A stretch of 64,000 nucleotides of DNA from Bradyrhizobium betae (lineage in GTDB: Bacteria > Pseudomonadota > Alphaproteobacteria > Rhizobiales > Xanthobacteraceae): the NCBI RefSeq assembly GCF_008932115.1, contig NZ_CP044543.1, positions 1,550,001-1,614,000 of the forward strand, read 5' to 3'. The notes beneath the pieces are model-generated. The model was not told where the DNA came from. It saw only the letters and a program-made list of their open reading frames with translations, and searched no databases. A program made the translations under genes and the position numbers. How positions within the stretch are numbered: position 1 is the first letter of the stretch; every line of letters starts with the position of its first letter. This document shows, piece after piece, positions 43,724-54,557 of the stretch.

Positions 43724-44671
43724 TCACCCCCAGGGTCCGCGAGCAGGACCACGCGACGACGAGCGACCCCATGGTCCCCGCGGCGGATAGTTTTCGTTGG
43801 CGCCGACGGACGGCGCCGCCCGCGCGCCGAGCTCGCCCGCGAGCTGCCGGAGCGCCGCGACGCGGTTCTGCGTCGAAGGATGGGTGGCGAACAGATTGTC
43901 CACGCCATGGCCCGACAGCGGATTGATGATGAACATGTGCGCGGTCGCGGGATTCCGTTCGGCATCATAGTTCGGCACCTGATGCGCGGCGCCTTCGATC
44001 TTCACCAGCGCCGACGCCAGCCACATCGGCTGTCCCACGATGCGCGCGCCGAGATCGTCGGCTGCGTATTCGCGCGTGCGGCTGATCGCCATCTGCACCA
44101 GCATGGCCCCGAGCGGGGCGAGGATCATCATCAGGATTGAGCCGACGATCCCCGGGCCGCTGTTGTTATCGCGGTGGCCGCCGAAGAACATGCCGAACTG
44201 CGCCAGCATCGAGATCGCACCCGCGATGGTGGCGGTGATCGTCATCAGCAGCGTGTCGTGATTCTTGACGTGGGCAAGCTCATGCGCGATCACGCCGGCA
44301 AGCTCCTCGCGGCTGAGCTGACGCATCAGGCCGGTGGTGACCGCCACAGCCGCGTTCTCGGGATTGCGGCCGGTCGCGAACGCATTGGGCTGCGCCTCGT
44401 CCATCAGGAACACGCGCGGCATCGGCAGCCCTGCGCGGCCCGCAAGCTCGGCGACGAGACCGACCAGTTCGGGCGCACTGTTCCGGTCGACCTCATGGGC
44501 GCCGTACATCGAGAGCACCATGCGATCGGAATTCCAGTAGGTGAAGAGATTGGTCGCGGCGGCAATGACGAGCGCGATCATGGCGCCCGAGGCACCGCCG
44601 ATCAGATAGCCCACGCCCATGAACAGGGCGGTGAGGCCTGCGAGCAGCATTGCGGTACGAAGATAGTTCAT
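43724..44671 (-). CDS. htpX: Membrane zinc metalloprotease HtpX
   Basis: 315 residues, M48B family. Two N-terminal helices, then [10 protein letters not shown] near residue 130 with the zinc-binding HExxH, two further helices and the third-ligand segment [12 protein letters not shown]. It degrades damaged inner-membrane proteins with FtsH in other bacteria. The C-terminus is rich in Pro, Arg and Ser. ATG 44671 (MNYLRTAML) is chosen over an upstream frame extension because HtpX proteins begin there. Confidence 0.93.
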   Translation of the reverse strand: MNYLRTAMLLAGLTALFMGVGYLIGGASGAMIALVIAAATNLFTYWNSDRMVLSMYGAHEVDRNSAPELVGLVAELAGRAGLPMPRVFLMDEAQPNAFATGRNPENAAVAVTTGLMRQLSREELAGVIAHELAHVKNHDTLLMTITATIAGAISMLAQFGMFFGGHRDNNSGPGIVGSILMMILAPLGAMLVQMAISRTREYAADDLGARIVGQPMWLASALVKIEGAAHQVPNYDAERNPATAHMFIINPLSGHGVDNLFATHPSTQNRVAALRQLAGELGARAAPSVGANENYPPRGPWGRSSSRGPARGPWG

Positions 44672-44847
44672 GGCCGTCTCCTGGGGCGGCCGCGGGCGAG
44701 CCTTTGGCCGGCGCTCTTCAGGTAGGAATGACCCCGGCACCCGCGCAAGGTTTCAGGGTGCGTCGCGGAGCCGCGGCACTGGTTTGCGCTCGATCATTCC
44801 ATTAAACTTCGTCAAGAATCCAAGCGTCTCCCTCCCCCGGAAACCTC

Positions 44848-46164
44848 ATGCTCCAGATCCGATTTGCGATCGCGGCCGCCGCTCTGCTCACGCTCGCCCT
44901 TCCCGCCTCCGCCCAGTTCGTGCCGCCGTCCGGCAAGCCCGCCGTTCCCAAAACCACGGCCCCGAAGGCCACCGCCCCCTCGCCGCGCGCGGCGTCGTGC
45001 CACAATGGTGCGAGCTTCGATCGGTTCCTCGCCGACGTGAAACAGCAGGCTGTTGCCGCCGGCGTGTCGCAGCGGACGATCGCGGAGGCCTCGCCCTACC
45101 TCGTCTACGACCAGGGCATCGTCAACCGCGACCGCGGCCAACGCGTGTTCGGCCAGCTCTTCACCGAATTTGCGGGCCGCATGGCCGCGCCCTATCGCAT
45201 GCAGAACGGCCAGCAGCACATCAAGACTCACGCGGCCGCGTTCGCGCGCGCGGAAAAGGAATATGGCGTGCCGCCGGCGGTGATCGCGGCATTCTGGGGC
45301 CTCGAAAGCGATTTCGGCGTCAACATGGGCAATCTGCCGACGCTGAAATCGCTGGTGTCGCTGGCCTATGACTGCCGGCGCTCGGAGATGTTCGTGGGCG
45401 AGACCATCGCCGCGCTGAAGATCATCGACCGCGGCGATCTCACACCCGACGAGATGATCGGCTCCTGGGCCGGCGAGCTCGGCCAGACACAGTTTTTGCC
45501 GGTCCACTACGTCAACTATGCCGTCGACTATGACGGCGACGGACGGCGCGATCTGCTCCGCAGCGAGGACGACGTGATCGGCTCGACCGCGAACTACATC
45601 GCCAACGGCCTGAAGTGGCGGCGCGGCGAGCCGTGGCTGGAGGAGATCAAGGTGCCGCAAAATCTGCCGTGGGATCAGACCGATCTCACCGTACAACTGC
45701 CGCGCTCGAAATGGGGGCAGCTTGGCGTCACCTATCCCGACGGACGGCCGCTGCCGAGCGACAACCTCGCAGGCTCCGTGCTGCTGCCGATGGGACGCTT
45801 TGGGCCGGCCTTCATGGCCTATCCAAATTTCGCGGCCTACACCGAATGGAATAACTCGCTGATCTATTCGACCACCGCTGGCTATCTCGCCACCCGCATC
45901 GCGGGCGCCGCACCGATGCGCAAGCCGGCACAACCCGTCGCACAACTGCCGTTCAACGAGCTCAAGCAATTGCAGCAGCTGCTGGTCCAGGCCGGCTTCA
46001 ATGTCGGCAAGGTCGACGGCGTACTGGGCCAGCAGAGCCGGGCGGCGGTGAAAGCGATGCAGATCAAGTACGGCCTGCCGGCGGATTCCTGGCCGACCGC
46101 CGAGCTCCTGGCCCGGATGCGCGGCGGCACGGCGCAGGCCCAGCCGGCGGCGACGGTGCGGTAA
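44848..46164 (+). CDS. Lytic murein transglycosylase, MltB-like with peptidoglycan-binding domain
   Basis: 438 residues. Signal peptide ends near PASAQF. The lytic transglycosylase domain spans about residues 60 to 340; the catalytic Glu is in FWGLESDFG near residue 150, followed by SWAGELGQTQFLP and YDGDGRRDL, the GxxQFxP and EF-hand-like motifs of MltB. The C-terminal 60 residues form a PG_binding_1 domain (LQQLLVQAGFNVGKVDGVLG). It cleaves peptidoglycan in the periplasm. ATG 44848. Confidence 0.92.
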   Translation: MLQIRFAIAAAALLTLALPASAQFVPPSGKPAVPKTTAPKATAPSPRAASCHNGASFDRFLADVKQQAVAAGVSQRTIAEASPYLVYDQGIVNRDRGQRVFGQLFTEFAGRMAAPYRMQNGQQHIKTHAAAFARAEKEYGVPPAVIAAFWGLESDFGVNMGNLPTLKSLVSLAYDCRRSEMFVGETIAALKIIDRGDLTPDEMIGSWAGELGQTQFLPVHYVNYAVDYDGDGRRDLLRSEDDVIGSTANYIANGLKWRRGEPWLEEIKVPQNLPWDQTDLTVQLPRSKWGQLGVTYPDGRPLPSDNLAGSVLLPMGRFGPAFMAYPNFAAYTEWNNSLIYSTTAGYLATRIAGAAPMRKPAQPVAQLPFNELKQLQQLLVQAGFNVGKVDGVLGQQSRAAVKAMQIKYGLPADSWPTAELLARMRGGTAQAQPAATVR

Positions 46165-46193
46165 ACGACCGTACTCGCGGCTGTGCCCTCTCA

Positions 46194-46293
46194 GTCATGC
46201 CCCGCGAAGGCGGAGCATCCAGTATTGCAAAGGCGGCGAGATTCATCACGACCGCCGCAGCGTACTGGATCGCCCGCTTTCGCGGGCGATGAC
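46194..46293. repeat. Palindromic repeat, family C
   Basis: 100-bp element starting GTCATGCCCCGCGAAGGCGG and ending CGCGGGCGATGAC. Its ends pair as GTCAT../..ATGAC with stems CCCGCGAA/TTCGCGGG and ATCCAGTA/TACTGGAT. Only one copy occurs here. Lies in the 270-bp gap between the transglycosylase and DUF1993 genes. Confidence 0.8.
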
Positions 46294-46434
46294 AGCGAGG
46301 GTGTGGCGCCAGCCGGCACGGTAGAATTTTCGCATCGCACAAGCCGCTTTTGCGATTGTATTTTTCCATGAGGCTCCCATGTGAGTGGCTCAGGTTTTCT
46401 CCTGAGGTTTCCCATCCATTCAAGCGAGCATCAC

Positions 46435-46938
46435 ATGTCCTTCCACGACGCCGTCGTCCCCGCGTATCTGCAAATGCTGAACAGCCTCACCGGCCTGCTC
46501 ACCAAGGCTGAGGCGCATTGCGCGGCGAAGAAGATCGACCCGAGCGTCCTGCTCGGCTCCCGCCTCTTCCCGGACATGCTGCCGCTGTCGAAGCAGATCC
46601 AGATCGTCAGCGATTTCGCTGCCAAGGGCTGCGCCCGGCTGACCCATAGCGAAGTGCCCTCGACGCCCGACACCGAGACCAGCTTTGCGGACCTGAAGCA
46701 GCGGCTGGCGAAGACCATCGACTATGTGAAGTCGTTCAAGCCCGAGCAGTTCGAGGGCGCCGAGGCCAAGAATGTCACCTTCCCGGCCGGTCCCGACAAA
46801 TCCATCACGATGACGGGCCAGCAATTCCTGAGCTCGTTCTCGCTCCCGAACTTCTATTTCCACGCCGCGACTGCCCACGGCCTCCTGCGTCACGCTGGTG
46901 TCGAGATCGGCAAGCGCGATTTCCTCGGCGCTAACTGA
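46435..46938 (+). CDS. DUF1993 family protein
   Basis: 167 residues matching DUF1993: YLQMLNSLTGLLTKAEAHC, LFPDMLPLSKQIQIVSDFA, and FYFHAATAHGLLRHAGVEIG at the end. A DinB-like four-helix bundle of unknown function. ATG 46435 is chosen since homology begins at once; the upstream frame extension has no similarity. Confidence 0.88.
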   Translation: MSFHDAVVPAYLQMLNSLTGLLTKAEAHCAAKKIDPSVLLGSRLFPDMLPLSKQIQIVSDFAAKGCARLTHSEVPSTPDTETSFADLKQRLAKTIDYVKSFKPEQFEGAEAKNVTFPAGPDKSITMTGQQFLSSFSLPNFYFHAATAHGLLRHAGVEIGKRDFLGAN

Positions 46939-47111
46939 CGTATCGCGCGACCGGGCAGTCGAAATTTGCTGCCGTAGCCGAAACTGCACATGAATTATGC
47001 TACGCGGCCGCCGCCGCGTAGCTCGCCTGCAGTTTCCGTATGGCTCGTCCCTTGCGCTGATTGCCGCGATGCACAAGTGTTCCGGACCTCTCACCGCCTG
47101 AAAGCATTCCC

Positions 47112-48206
47112 ATGAGCCGTCCGACCAAATTGTTTGAGACCTACAAGCTTGGCCCGATCACGCTGGCCAACCGCCTCGTGATGGCACCACTGACGCGCAA
47201 CCGCGCCGTTCCCGGCACTTTCGTACCGGGTGCCCTCGCCGCCGACTATTACGCCCAGCGCGCCTCCGCGGGGCTTCTGATCACCGAGGCGAGCCAGGTC
47301 TCACAGCAGGGCCAGGGCTACCAGGATACGCCCGGCATCTACACCAAGGACCAGGTCGCCGGCTGGCGCAAGGTCACCGACCAGGTGCATGAGCGCGGCG
47401 GCAAGATCTACATCCAGCTCTGGCATGTCGGCCGCATCTCGCATGTCGATCTCCAGGCCAACGGCGCGGCCCCGGTGGCGCCGAGCGCGATCCGCGCCAA
47501 GGGCAAGACCTTCGTCAATGGCGGCTTCGCCGACGTCTCCGAGCCCCGCGCGCTAGAGCTCTCTGAAATTCCGGGCATCATCGACGACTTCAAGCGGGCG
47601 ACGAAGAATGCGCTCGAAGCCGGCTTCGACGGCGTCGAGATCCACGGCGCCAACGGCTACCTGCTCGACCAGTTCGCCAAGGACGGCGCCAACAAGCGTA
47701 CCGACACCTACGGTGGCTCCATCGAGAACCGGGCGCGGCTGATGCTGGAAGTCTCCAAGGCAGTTGTGGCGGAAGCCGGCGCCGACCGCACCGGCATCCG
47801 CATCTCGCCGGTGACGCCCGCCAACGACATCGTGGATTCGAATCCGCAGCCGCTGTTCGATCACATCGTCGATGGCCTCAATGCGCTCAAGCTGGTCTAT
47901 CTCCACGTCGTCGAAGGCGCCACCGGCGGCCCGCGCGACTTCGCGCCGTTCGACTATGCGAGCCTGCGCAAGCGCTTCTCCGGCGCCTACATCGCCAACA
48001 ACGGCTACGACTTCGAGCTCGCCACCAAGGTGCTGGACGCCAACGCCGCCGACCTGATCGCCTTCGGCAAGCCCTTCATCTCAAACCCCGATCTGGTCGA
48101 ACGGCTGAAGACGGGCGCGGCGCTGAACGACTGGGACAAGAACACGTTCTACGGCGGCGGCGCCAAGGGATATACGGATTACCCGACGCTGGCGGCGGCG
48201 AAGTAG
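47112..48206 (+). CDS. Alkene reductase (old yellow enzyme family)
   Basis: 364 residues. FMN-binding TIM barrel with MAPLTRNRA at the start, LWHVGRISH near residue 104, HGANGYLLDQF near residue 178 and the FGKPFISNPDL closing motif. NemA-type enzymes reduce activated C=C bonds and N-ethylmaleimide with NADPH. ATG 47112 is chosen over an upstream ATG because homology begins at TKLFETYKLG. Followed by repeat copy A2 and the glpV terminator. Confidence 0.92.
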   Translation: MSRPTKLFETYKLGPITLANRLVMAPLTRNRAVPGTFVPGALAADYYAQRASAGLLITEASQVSQQGQGYQDTPGIYTKDQVAGWRKVTDQVHERGGKIYIQLWHVGRISHVDLQANGAAPVAPSAIRAKGKTFVNGGFADVSEPRALELSEIPGIIDDFKRATKNALEAGFDGVEIHGANGYLLDQFAKDGANKRTDTYGGSIENRARLMLEVSKAVVAEAGADRTGIRISPVTPANDIVDSNPQPLFDHIVDGLNALKLVYLHVVEGATGGPRDFAPFDYASLRKRFSGAYIANNGYDFELATKVLDANAADLIAFGKPFISNPDLVERLKTGAALNDWDKNTFYGGGAKGYTDYPTLAAAK

Positions 48207-48237
48207 GGGCGGCAGCGGTCCACGCGCAATCCCAATC

Positions 48238-48373
48238 CGTCATCCTGAGGCGTGAGCCATGCGACGCGAAGCGGCGCTTGGCGAGCCTCGAAGGATGAGC
48301 GGCCGGGATGCAGCCGGGCCTGTCGTCCTTCGAGGCTCGTCCTGCGCTGCAGGACGAGCACCTCAGGATGACG
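48238..48373. repeat. Nested palindromic repeat, family A copy 2
   Basis: 136-bp element with the same outer arms CGTCATCCTGAGG/CCTCAGGATGACG and inner GAGCCTCGAAGGATG/CGTCCTTCGAGGCTC motifs as the copy at 25792. The spacer sequences differ and carry compensating inverted repeats of their own (GTCCTGCGCTGCAGGAC). Lies between the convergent reductase and glpV genes. Confidence 0.9.
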
Positions 48374-48409
48374 GCGATAGCTCGGCATCTCCCGCAAACG
48401 TGGCGCGGT

Positions 48410-48443
48410 AAAAAGAAAAAGGCCGGGATCGCTCCCGGCCTTT
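48410..48443 (-). terminator. Intrinsic terminator of the glp operon
   Basis: Read on the minus strand: stem GGCCGGGA/TCCCGGCC with a 4-base loop, followed by TTTTTCTTTTT. It begins 20 bp after the glpV stop. Strong rho-independent form, ending the eight-gene operon. Confidence 0.92.
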
Positions 48444-48463
48444 CGTCGTTCTGAGACCTCTGC

Positions 48464-50257
48464 TTACTGCAGCGAGGCGCGCTTGGGCGGGGTTGCCGGC
48501 CACGACTTGATCAGCGTGTCGTAGTCGACCGTCTCGCCCTTCGGCTTCTCGTTGGCGAGCTTGCGCTGCGGAGCGAGAGTGCCGTCCTTCTGGGCCTTGG
48601 CGTACCAGTACTCGGCCGACTCCTTCTTGTGCAGCTTCGGACCGCACTCCTTCTGCACGCCCGATTTCTCCAGACGCTCCATGACGGAGTCCTGGGCGGC
48701 GGCAAGCGAGTCCATCGCGGCCTGCGGCGTCTTCGCACCGGACGACGCATCGCCGATGTTCTGCCACCACAGCTGAGCCAGCTTCGGATAGTCGGGCACG
48801 TTGTTGCCGGTCGGGGTCCACTGCACGCGCGCGGGCGAGCGGTAGAACTCGATCAGGCCGCCGAGCTTCGGCGCACGCTCGGTGAACGACTTGTCCCAGA
48901 TGTCGGATTCACGGATGAAGGTGAGACCGACATGACTCTTCTTCAGCGACACCGTCTTGGAGACGATGAACTGGAGATAGAGCCAGGCTGCCTTGCGGCG
49001 ATCCGCCGGAGTGGACTTCAGCAGCGTCACGGAGCCGGCGTCCTGGTAGCCGAGCTTCATGCCTTCCTTCCAGTACGCGCCGTGCGGCGACGGAGCCATA
49101 CGCCATTTCGGCGTACCGTCCGCGTTCATCACGGCGATGCCCGGCTTCACCATGTCGGCGGTGAAGGCGGTGTACCAGAACATCTGCTGGGCGATGTTGC
49201 CCTGCGCCGGCACGGGACCGGACTCGGAGAAGGTCATGCCCTGGGCTTGCGGCGGAGCATACTTCTTCATCCACTCGAGGTACTTGGTGATCGAGTAGAC
49301 CGCGGCCGGACCGTTGGTGTCGCCACCACGCTCGACCGAGGAGCCGACCGGGCGGCAGCCTTCCATGCGGATGCCCCACTCGTCGACCGGCAGGCCGTTC
49401 GGAATGCCCTTGTCGCCGTTGCCGGCCATCGACAGCCAGGCGTCGGTGAAACGCCAGCCGAGCGACGGGTCCTTCTTGCCATAGTCCATATGGCCGTAGA
49501 CCTTGACGCCGTTGATCTCCTTGATGTCGTTGGTGAAGAACTCGGCGATGTCCTCATAGGCCGACCAGTTCACGGGAACGCCGAGCTCATAGCCGTACTT
49601 GGCCTTGAACTTGGCCTTGTAGTCCGGGTTGGTGAACCAGTCGTAGCGGAACCAGTAGAGATTGGCGAACTGCTGGTCGGGCAGCTGGTAGAGCTTGCCG
49701 TCCGGCGCGGTGCCGAACGACTTGCCGATGAAGTCGTTGACGTCGAGCATGGGGTCGGTGACGTCTTTGCCCTCGCCGGTCATGTAGTCCGACAGCGCGA
49801 TGGTCTGGCCGTAGCGGAAGTGGGTGCCGATCAGGTCGGAATCGTTGATCCAGCCGTCATAGACGTTCTTGCCGGACTGCATCTGGGTCTGCAGCTTCTC
49901 GACGACGTCACCTTCCTGGATGATGTCGTGCTTGAGCTTGATGCCGGTGAGCTCGGAGAACGCCTTGGCCAGCGTCTGCGATTCATATTCGTGGGTGGTG
50001 ATGGTCTCGGAGACGACGTTGATCTCCATGCCCTTGAACGGCTCGGCCGCCTTGGCGAACCACTCCAGCTCCTTCTTCTGGTCGTCCTTCGACAAGGTCG
50101 AGGGCTGGAATTCCGCAATCCACTTCTGGATCGCGGCATCATCGGCGGCGCGAACGGGCGCCGAGACGGCGAACGCTACCGCAATGATGGCTGCCGCACT
50201 TGATACGCTCAGCAAGCTGACTTTGGTCAGCGGACCTTTGCTTCTAGACCGTCGCAT
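48464..50257 (-). CDS. glpV: Glycerol ABC transporter substrate-binding protein
   Basis: 597 residues, a large group 1-type solute-binding protein. N-terminal signal peptide (SVSSAAAIIAVAFAVSAPVRA). The long mature part begins AIQKWIAEFQPSTLSK and contains PDQQFANLYWFRYDWF; such 570-600-residue binding proteins are characteristic of the rhizobial GlpSTPQUV glycerol system. GGAGG ribosome-binding site before ATG 50257; the open frame upstream is not part of it. Last gene of the operon, which ends in a strong terminator. Gene order is the main basis for the name. Confidence 0.85.
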   Translation of the reverse strand: MRRSRSKGPLTKVSLLSVSSAAAIIAVAFAVSAPVRAADDAAIQKWIAEFQPSTLSKDDQKKELEWFAKAAEPFKGMEINVVSETITTHEYESQTLAKAFSELTGIKLKHDIIQEGDVVEKLQTQMQSGKNVYDGWINDSDLIGTHFRYGQTIALSDYMTGEGKDVTDPMLDVNDFIGKSFGTAPDGKLYQLPDQQFANLYWFRYDWFTNPDYKAKFKAKYGYELGVPVNWSAYEDIAEFFTNDIKEINGVKVYGHMDYGKKDPSLGWRFTDAWLSMAGNGDKGIPNGLPVDEWGIRMEGCRPVGSSVERGGDTNGPAAVYSITKYLEWMKKYAPPQAQGMTFSESGPVPAQGNIAQQMFWYTAFTADMVKPGIAVMNADGTPKWRMAPSPHGAYWKEGMKLGYQDAGSVTLLKSTPADRRKAAWLYLQFIVSKTVSLKKSHVGLTFIRESDIWDKSFTERAPKLGGLIEFYRSPARVQWTPTGNNVPDYPKLAQLWWQNIGDASSGAKTPQAAMDSLAAAQDSVMERLEKSGVQKECGPKLHKKESAEYWYAKAQKDGTLAPQRKLANEKPKGETVDYDTLIKSWPATPPKRASLQ

Positions 50258-50334
50258 GTTGTTTCCTCCGTTGCAGCGACAAACTTTTGTACAGACCCGG
50301 GTTGGTCCCGGATCTGGCCGTCCCTTCGCGAGTT

Positions 50335-50664
50335 TCAGACCGTGCGGAAAATGAGCGCGGCCGTGACCAGCGAAATTCCTGATGCGAGCCACAGGCTCGA
50401 GATTTCAAAACCTTCCTCGCCGATCGGCACCGTCGCAAGCGCATCGGTGCCCATGAAAGCGATCCACAAGAGGTGAATGACGGCGGCCGTGATCAGCGAG
50501 ATGAACAGGCGGTCGCCGCGCGTGGTCGGGATGCTGAGCACGCCGACACGCTCGGCTTCGGGATAGACCGCCGCCAGATACGTCATCACGGCAAGCGTGC
50601 AAGCGAGCGCGACGAAGAAGATCGCCGTCGGCAGCGTCCAGGCCATCCATGCGATGGATTCCAT
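50335..50664 (-). CDS. glpU: Small membrane component GlpU (DUF2160)
   Basis: 109 residues with three hydrophobic segments (residues 7 to 32, 53 to 73, 86 to 106). It matches the DUF2160 family, found only between the permease and binding-protein genes of this glycerol transporter; its biochemical role is unknown. It lies 10 bp after the glpQ stop and 78 bp before glpV. Confidence 0.82.
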   Translation of the reverse strand: MESIAWMAWTLPTAIFFVALACTLAVMTYLAAVYPEAERVGVLSIPTTRGDRLFISLITAAVIHLLWIAFMGTDALATVPIGEEGFEISSLWLASGISLVTAALIFRTV

Positions 50665-50674
50665 TGATGCCTCC

Positions 50675-51480
50675 TCAGACCCGACCCAGCGCGAAACCGC
50701 GCGCGATGTAATTGCGGACGAACCAGATCACGAGCGCCCCCGGAATGATGGTGAGCACGCCGGCCGCGGCCAGCAGACCCCAATCCATGCCGGCCGCCGA
50801 CACCGTGCGCGTCATGATCGCGGCGATGGGCTTGGCCGAGACCGATGTCAGCGTGCGTGCGAGCAGCAGCTCGACCCAGGAGAACATGAAGCAGAAGAAG
50901 GCGGCAACGCCGATGCCGCTCGCGATCAGCGGCACCAGGATCTTGATGAAGAAGCGCGGGAAAGAATAGCCGTCGAGGAAGGCGGTCTCGTCAATCTCGC
51001 GCGGCACGCCGGAGACGAAGCCTTCGAGGATCCAGACCGCCAAGGGCACGTTGAAGATGCAATGCGCGAGCGCGACCGCCCAGGGCGTATCGAACAGGCC
51101 GATCGCCGAATAGAGGTTGAAGAACGGCAGCGCATAGACCGCGGCCGGCGCCATGCGGTTCGACAGCAGCCAGAAGAACAGATGCTTGTCGCCGAGAAAG
51201 CGGTATCGCGAGAAAGCGTAGGCCGCCGGCAGCGCCACCGAGATCGAGATGATGGTGTTGAGGACGACGTATTCCAGCGAATTGATGTAACCGGAATACC
51301 AGCTCTCATCGGTGAAGATGCGCTTGTAGTGCTGCAGCGTCGGGGTATGCGGCCATAGCGTCATCGTCGAGACGATCTCGGCATTGGTCTTGAAGCTCAT
51401 GTTGACGAGCCAGTAGATCGGCAGCAGCAGGAAGATCAAAAACAGCGCCATGATGACGCGTCGGCCGGGGATCGAATGCA

Positions 51481-51484
<4 letters not shown>
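50675..51484 (-). CDS. glpQ: Glycerol ABC transporter permease
   Basis: 269 residues, MalG-type permease with six transmembrane helices. The EAA loop reads GFVSGVPREIDETAFLDGYS near residue 165, with ETAFLDG as the coupling helix core. Pairs with GlpP. Its ATG overlaps the glpP stop by 4 bp. Confidence 0.88.
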
Positions 51485-53468
<1,984 letters not shown>

Positions 53469-53480
53469 GTCGCGTCTCCC

Positions 53481-54557
53481 TCAAGAGCTTGGTGCCGCGA
53501 CCAAACGGTCGGCGGCATCGAAGACGAAGACATCGTTGGGATCGAGCACGGCATCGAGCGTCTGGCCGGGCTCGAATTCGTGCACGCCATGCAGCACCGC
53601 AACCCAGTTCGATCCGTCGCGGGTCAAATGCACGAAGCTCTCCGAACCGGTGATTTCGGTGACCGTCACCGTGGCGTGGAAGGCGTGGCGGTCGGCCTCA
53701 CCGTTGGCGAGCGCGAGCTGATGGGCGCGAAAGCCGACGCGATAGGCGCCGTCGGCCAGCGACGAATAGAGGCCGGAGGCCGGCGACGCGGCGCCACCGG
53801 CATATTGCACCGAGCCGTTCCTCTTCTCGATGCCGACGAGGTTGAGCGGCGGATCGGAGAACACCTGCGCGACGCGCAGGGTCTGCGGCTGGCGGTAGAC
53901 ATTCGGCGTCTCGCCGATCTGGAGCGCCTGGCCTTCCCACATGCAGACCGTGTTGCCACCGAGCAGCAACGCTTCGGTCGGCTCGGTGGTGGCATAAACG
54001 AAGATCGCGCCCGAGGCCTCGAAGATGCGCGGCAGCTCAGCACGCAGCTCCTCGCGGAGCTTGTAGTCGAGATTGGCGAGCGGCTCGTCGAGCAGCACGA
54101 GATCGGCACCCTTGACCAGCGCGCGCGCCATCGCGGTGCGCTGCTGCTGACCGCCGGAAAGCTGAAGCGGCGTACGCTTCAGGAACGGCTCGAGCCGCAG
54201 CAGTCTTGCGGCTTCCGCCACGCGCGTTTCGATCTCGTCACGTGGCTTGCCCTGCACGCGCAGCGGCGAGGCGATGTTCTCGTAGACCGTCAGCGAGGGA
54301 TAATTGATGAACTGCTGATAGACCATCGCGACCGAACGCTTGCGCACATCGACGCCGGTGACGTCCTTGCCGTTGACCAGCACCTTGCCCGCGGTCGGCT
54401 TGTCGAGACCCGCGAGCAGCCGCATGATCGAGGTCTTGCCCGACAGCGTCGGCCCGAGCAGCACGTTGAGCGTGCCGCTCTCGAGCGTCAGCGAGACGTC
54501 GCGGATGTGCTCGATACCGTCGACGGTCCGGGTCACGTGATCGAGTGTCACGGTCAT
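53481..54557 (-). CDS. glpS: Glycerol ABC transporter ATPase lacking the H-loop histidine
   Basis: 358 residues, MalK-type. Walker A GPTLSGKTSIM, Q-loop YQQFINYPSL, signature LQLSGGQQQRTAMARAL and Walker B LVLLDEPLANLD are normal. The switch (H-loop) that reads VTHDQ in MalK and GlpT is YATTEPTEAL here, so the catalytic His is replaced by Thr. A C-terminal TOBE region follows. ATG 54557 overlaps the glpD stop by 4 bp; the longer upstream frame is antisense or shadow sequence over glpD. Confidence 0.88.
   Translation of the reverse strand: MTVTLDHVTRTVDGIEHIRDVSLTLESGTLNVLLGPTLSGKTSIMRLLAGLDKPTAGKVLVNGKDVTGVDVRKRSVAMVYQQFINYPSLTVYENIASPLRVQGKPRDEIETRVAEAARLLRLEPFLKRTPLQLSGGQQQRTAMARALVKGADLVLLDEPLANLDYKLREELRAELPRIFEASGAIFVYATTEPTEALLLGGNTVCMWEGQALQIGETPNVYRQPQTLRVAQVFSDPPLNLVGIEKRNGSVQYAGGAASPASGLYSSLADGAYRVGFRAHQLALANGEADRHAFHATVTVTEITGSESFVHLTRDGSNWVAVLHGVHEFEPGQTLDAVLDPNDVFVFDAADRLVAAPSS

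Noticed and set aside
48629..50203. 524-residue plus-strand open frame
   Set aside because: Antisense to glpV, whose minus-strand reading has a signal peptide, binding-protein motifs and a ribosome-binding site.
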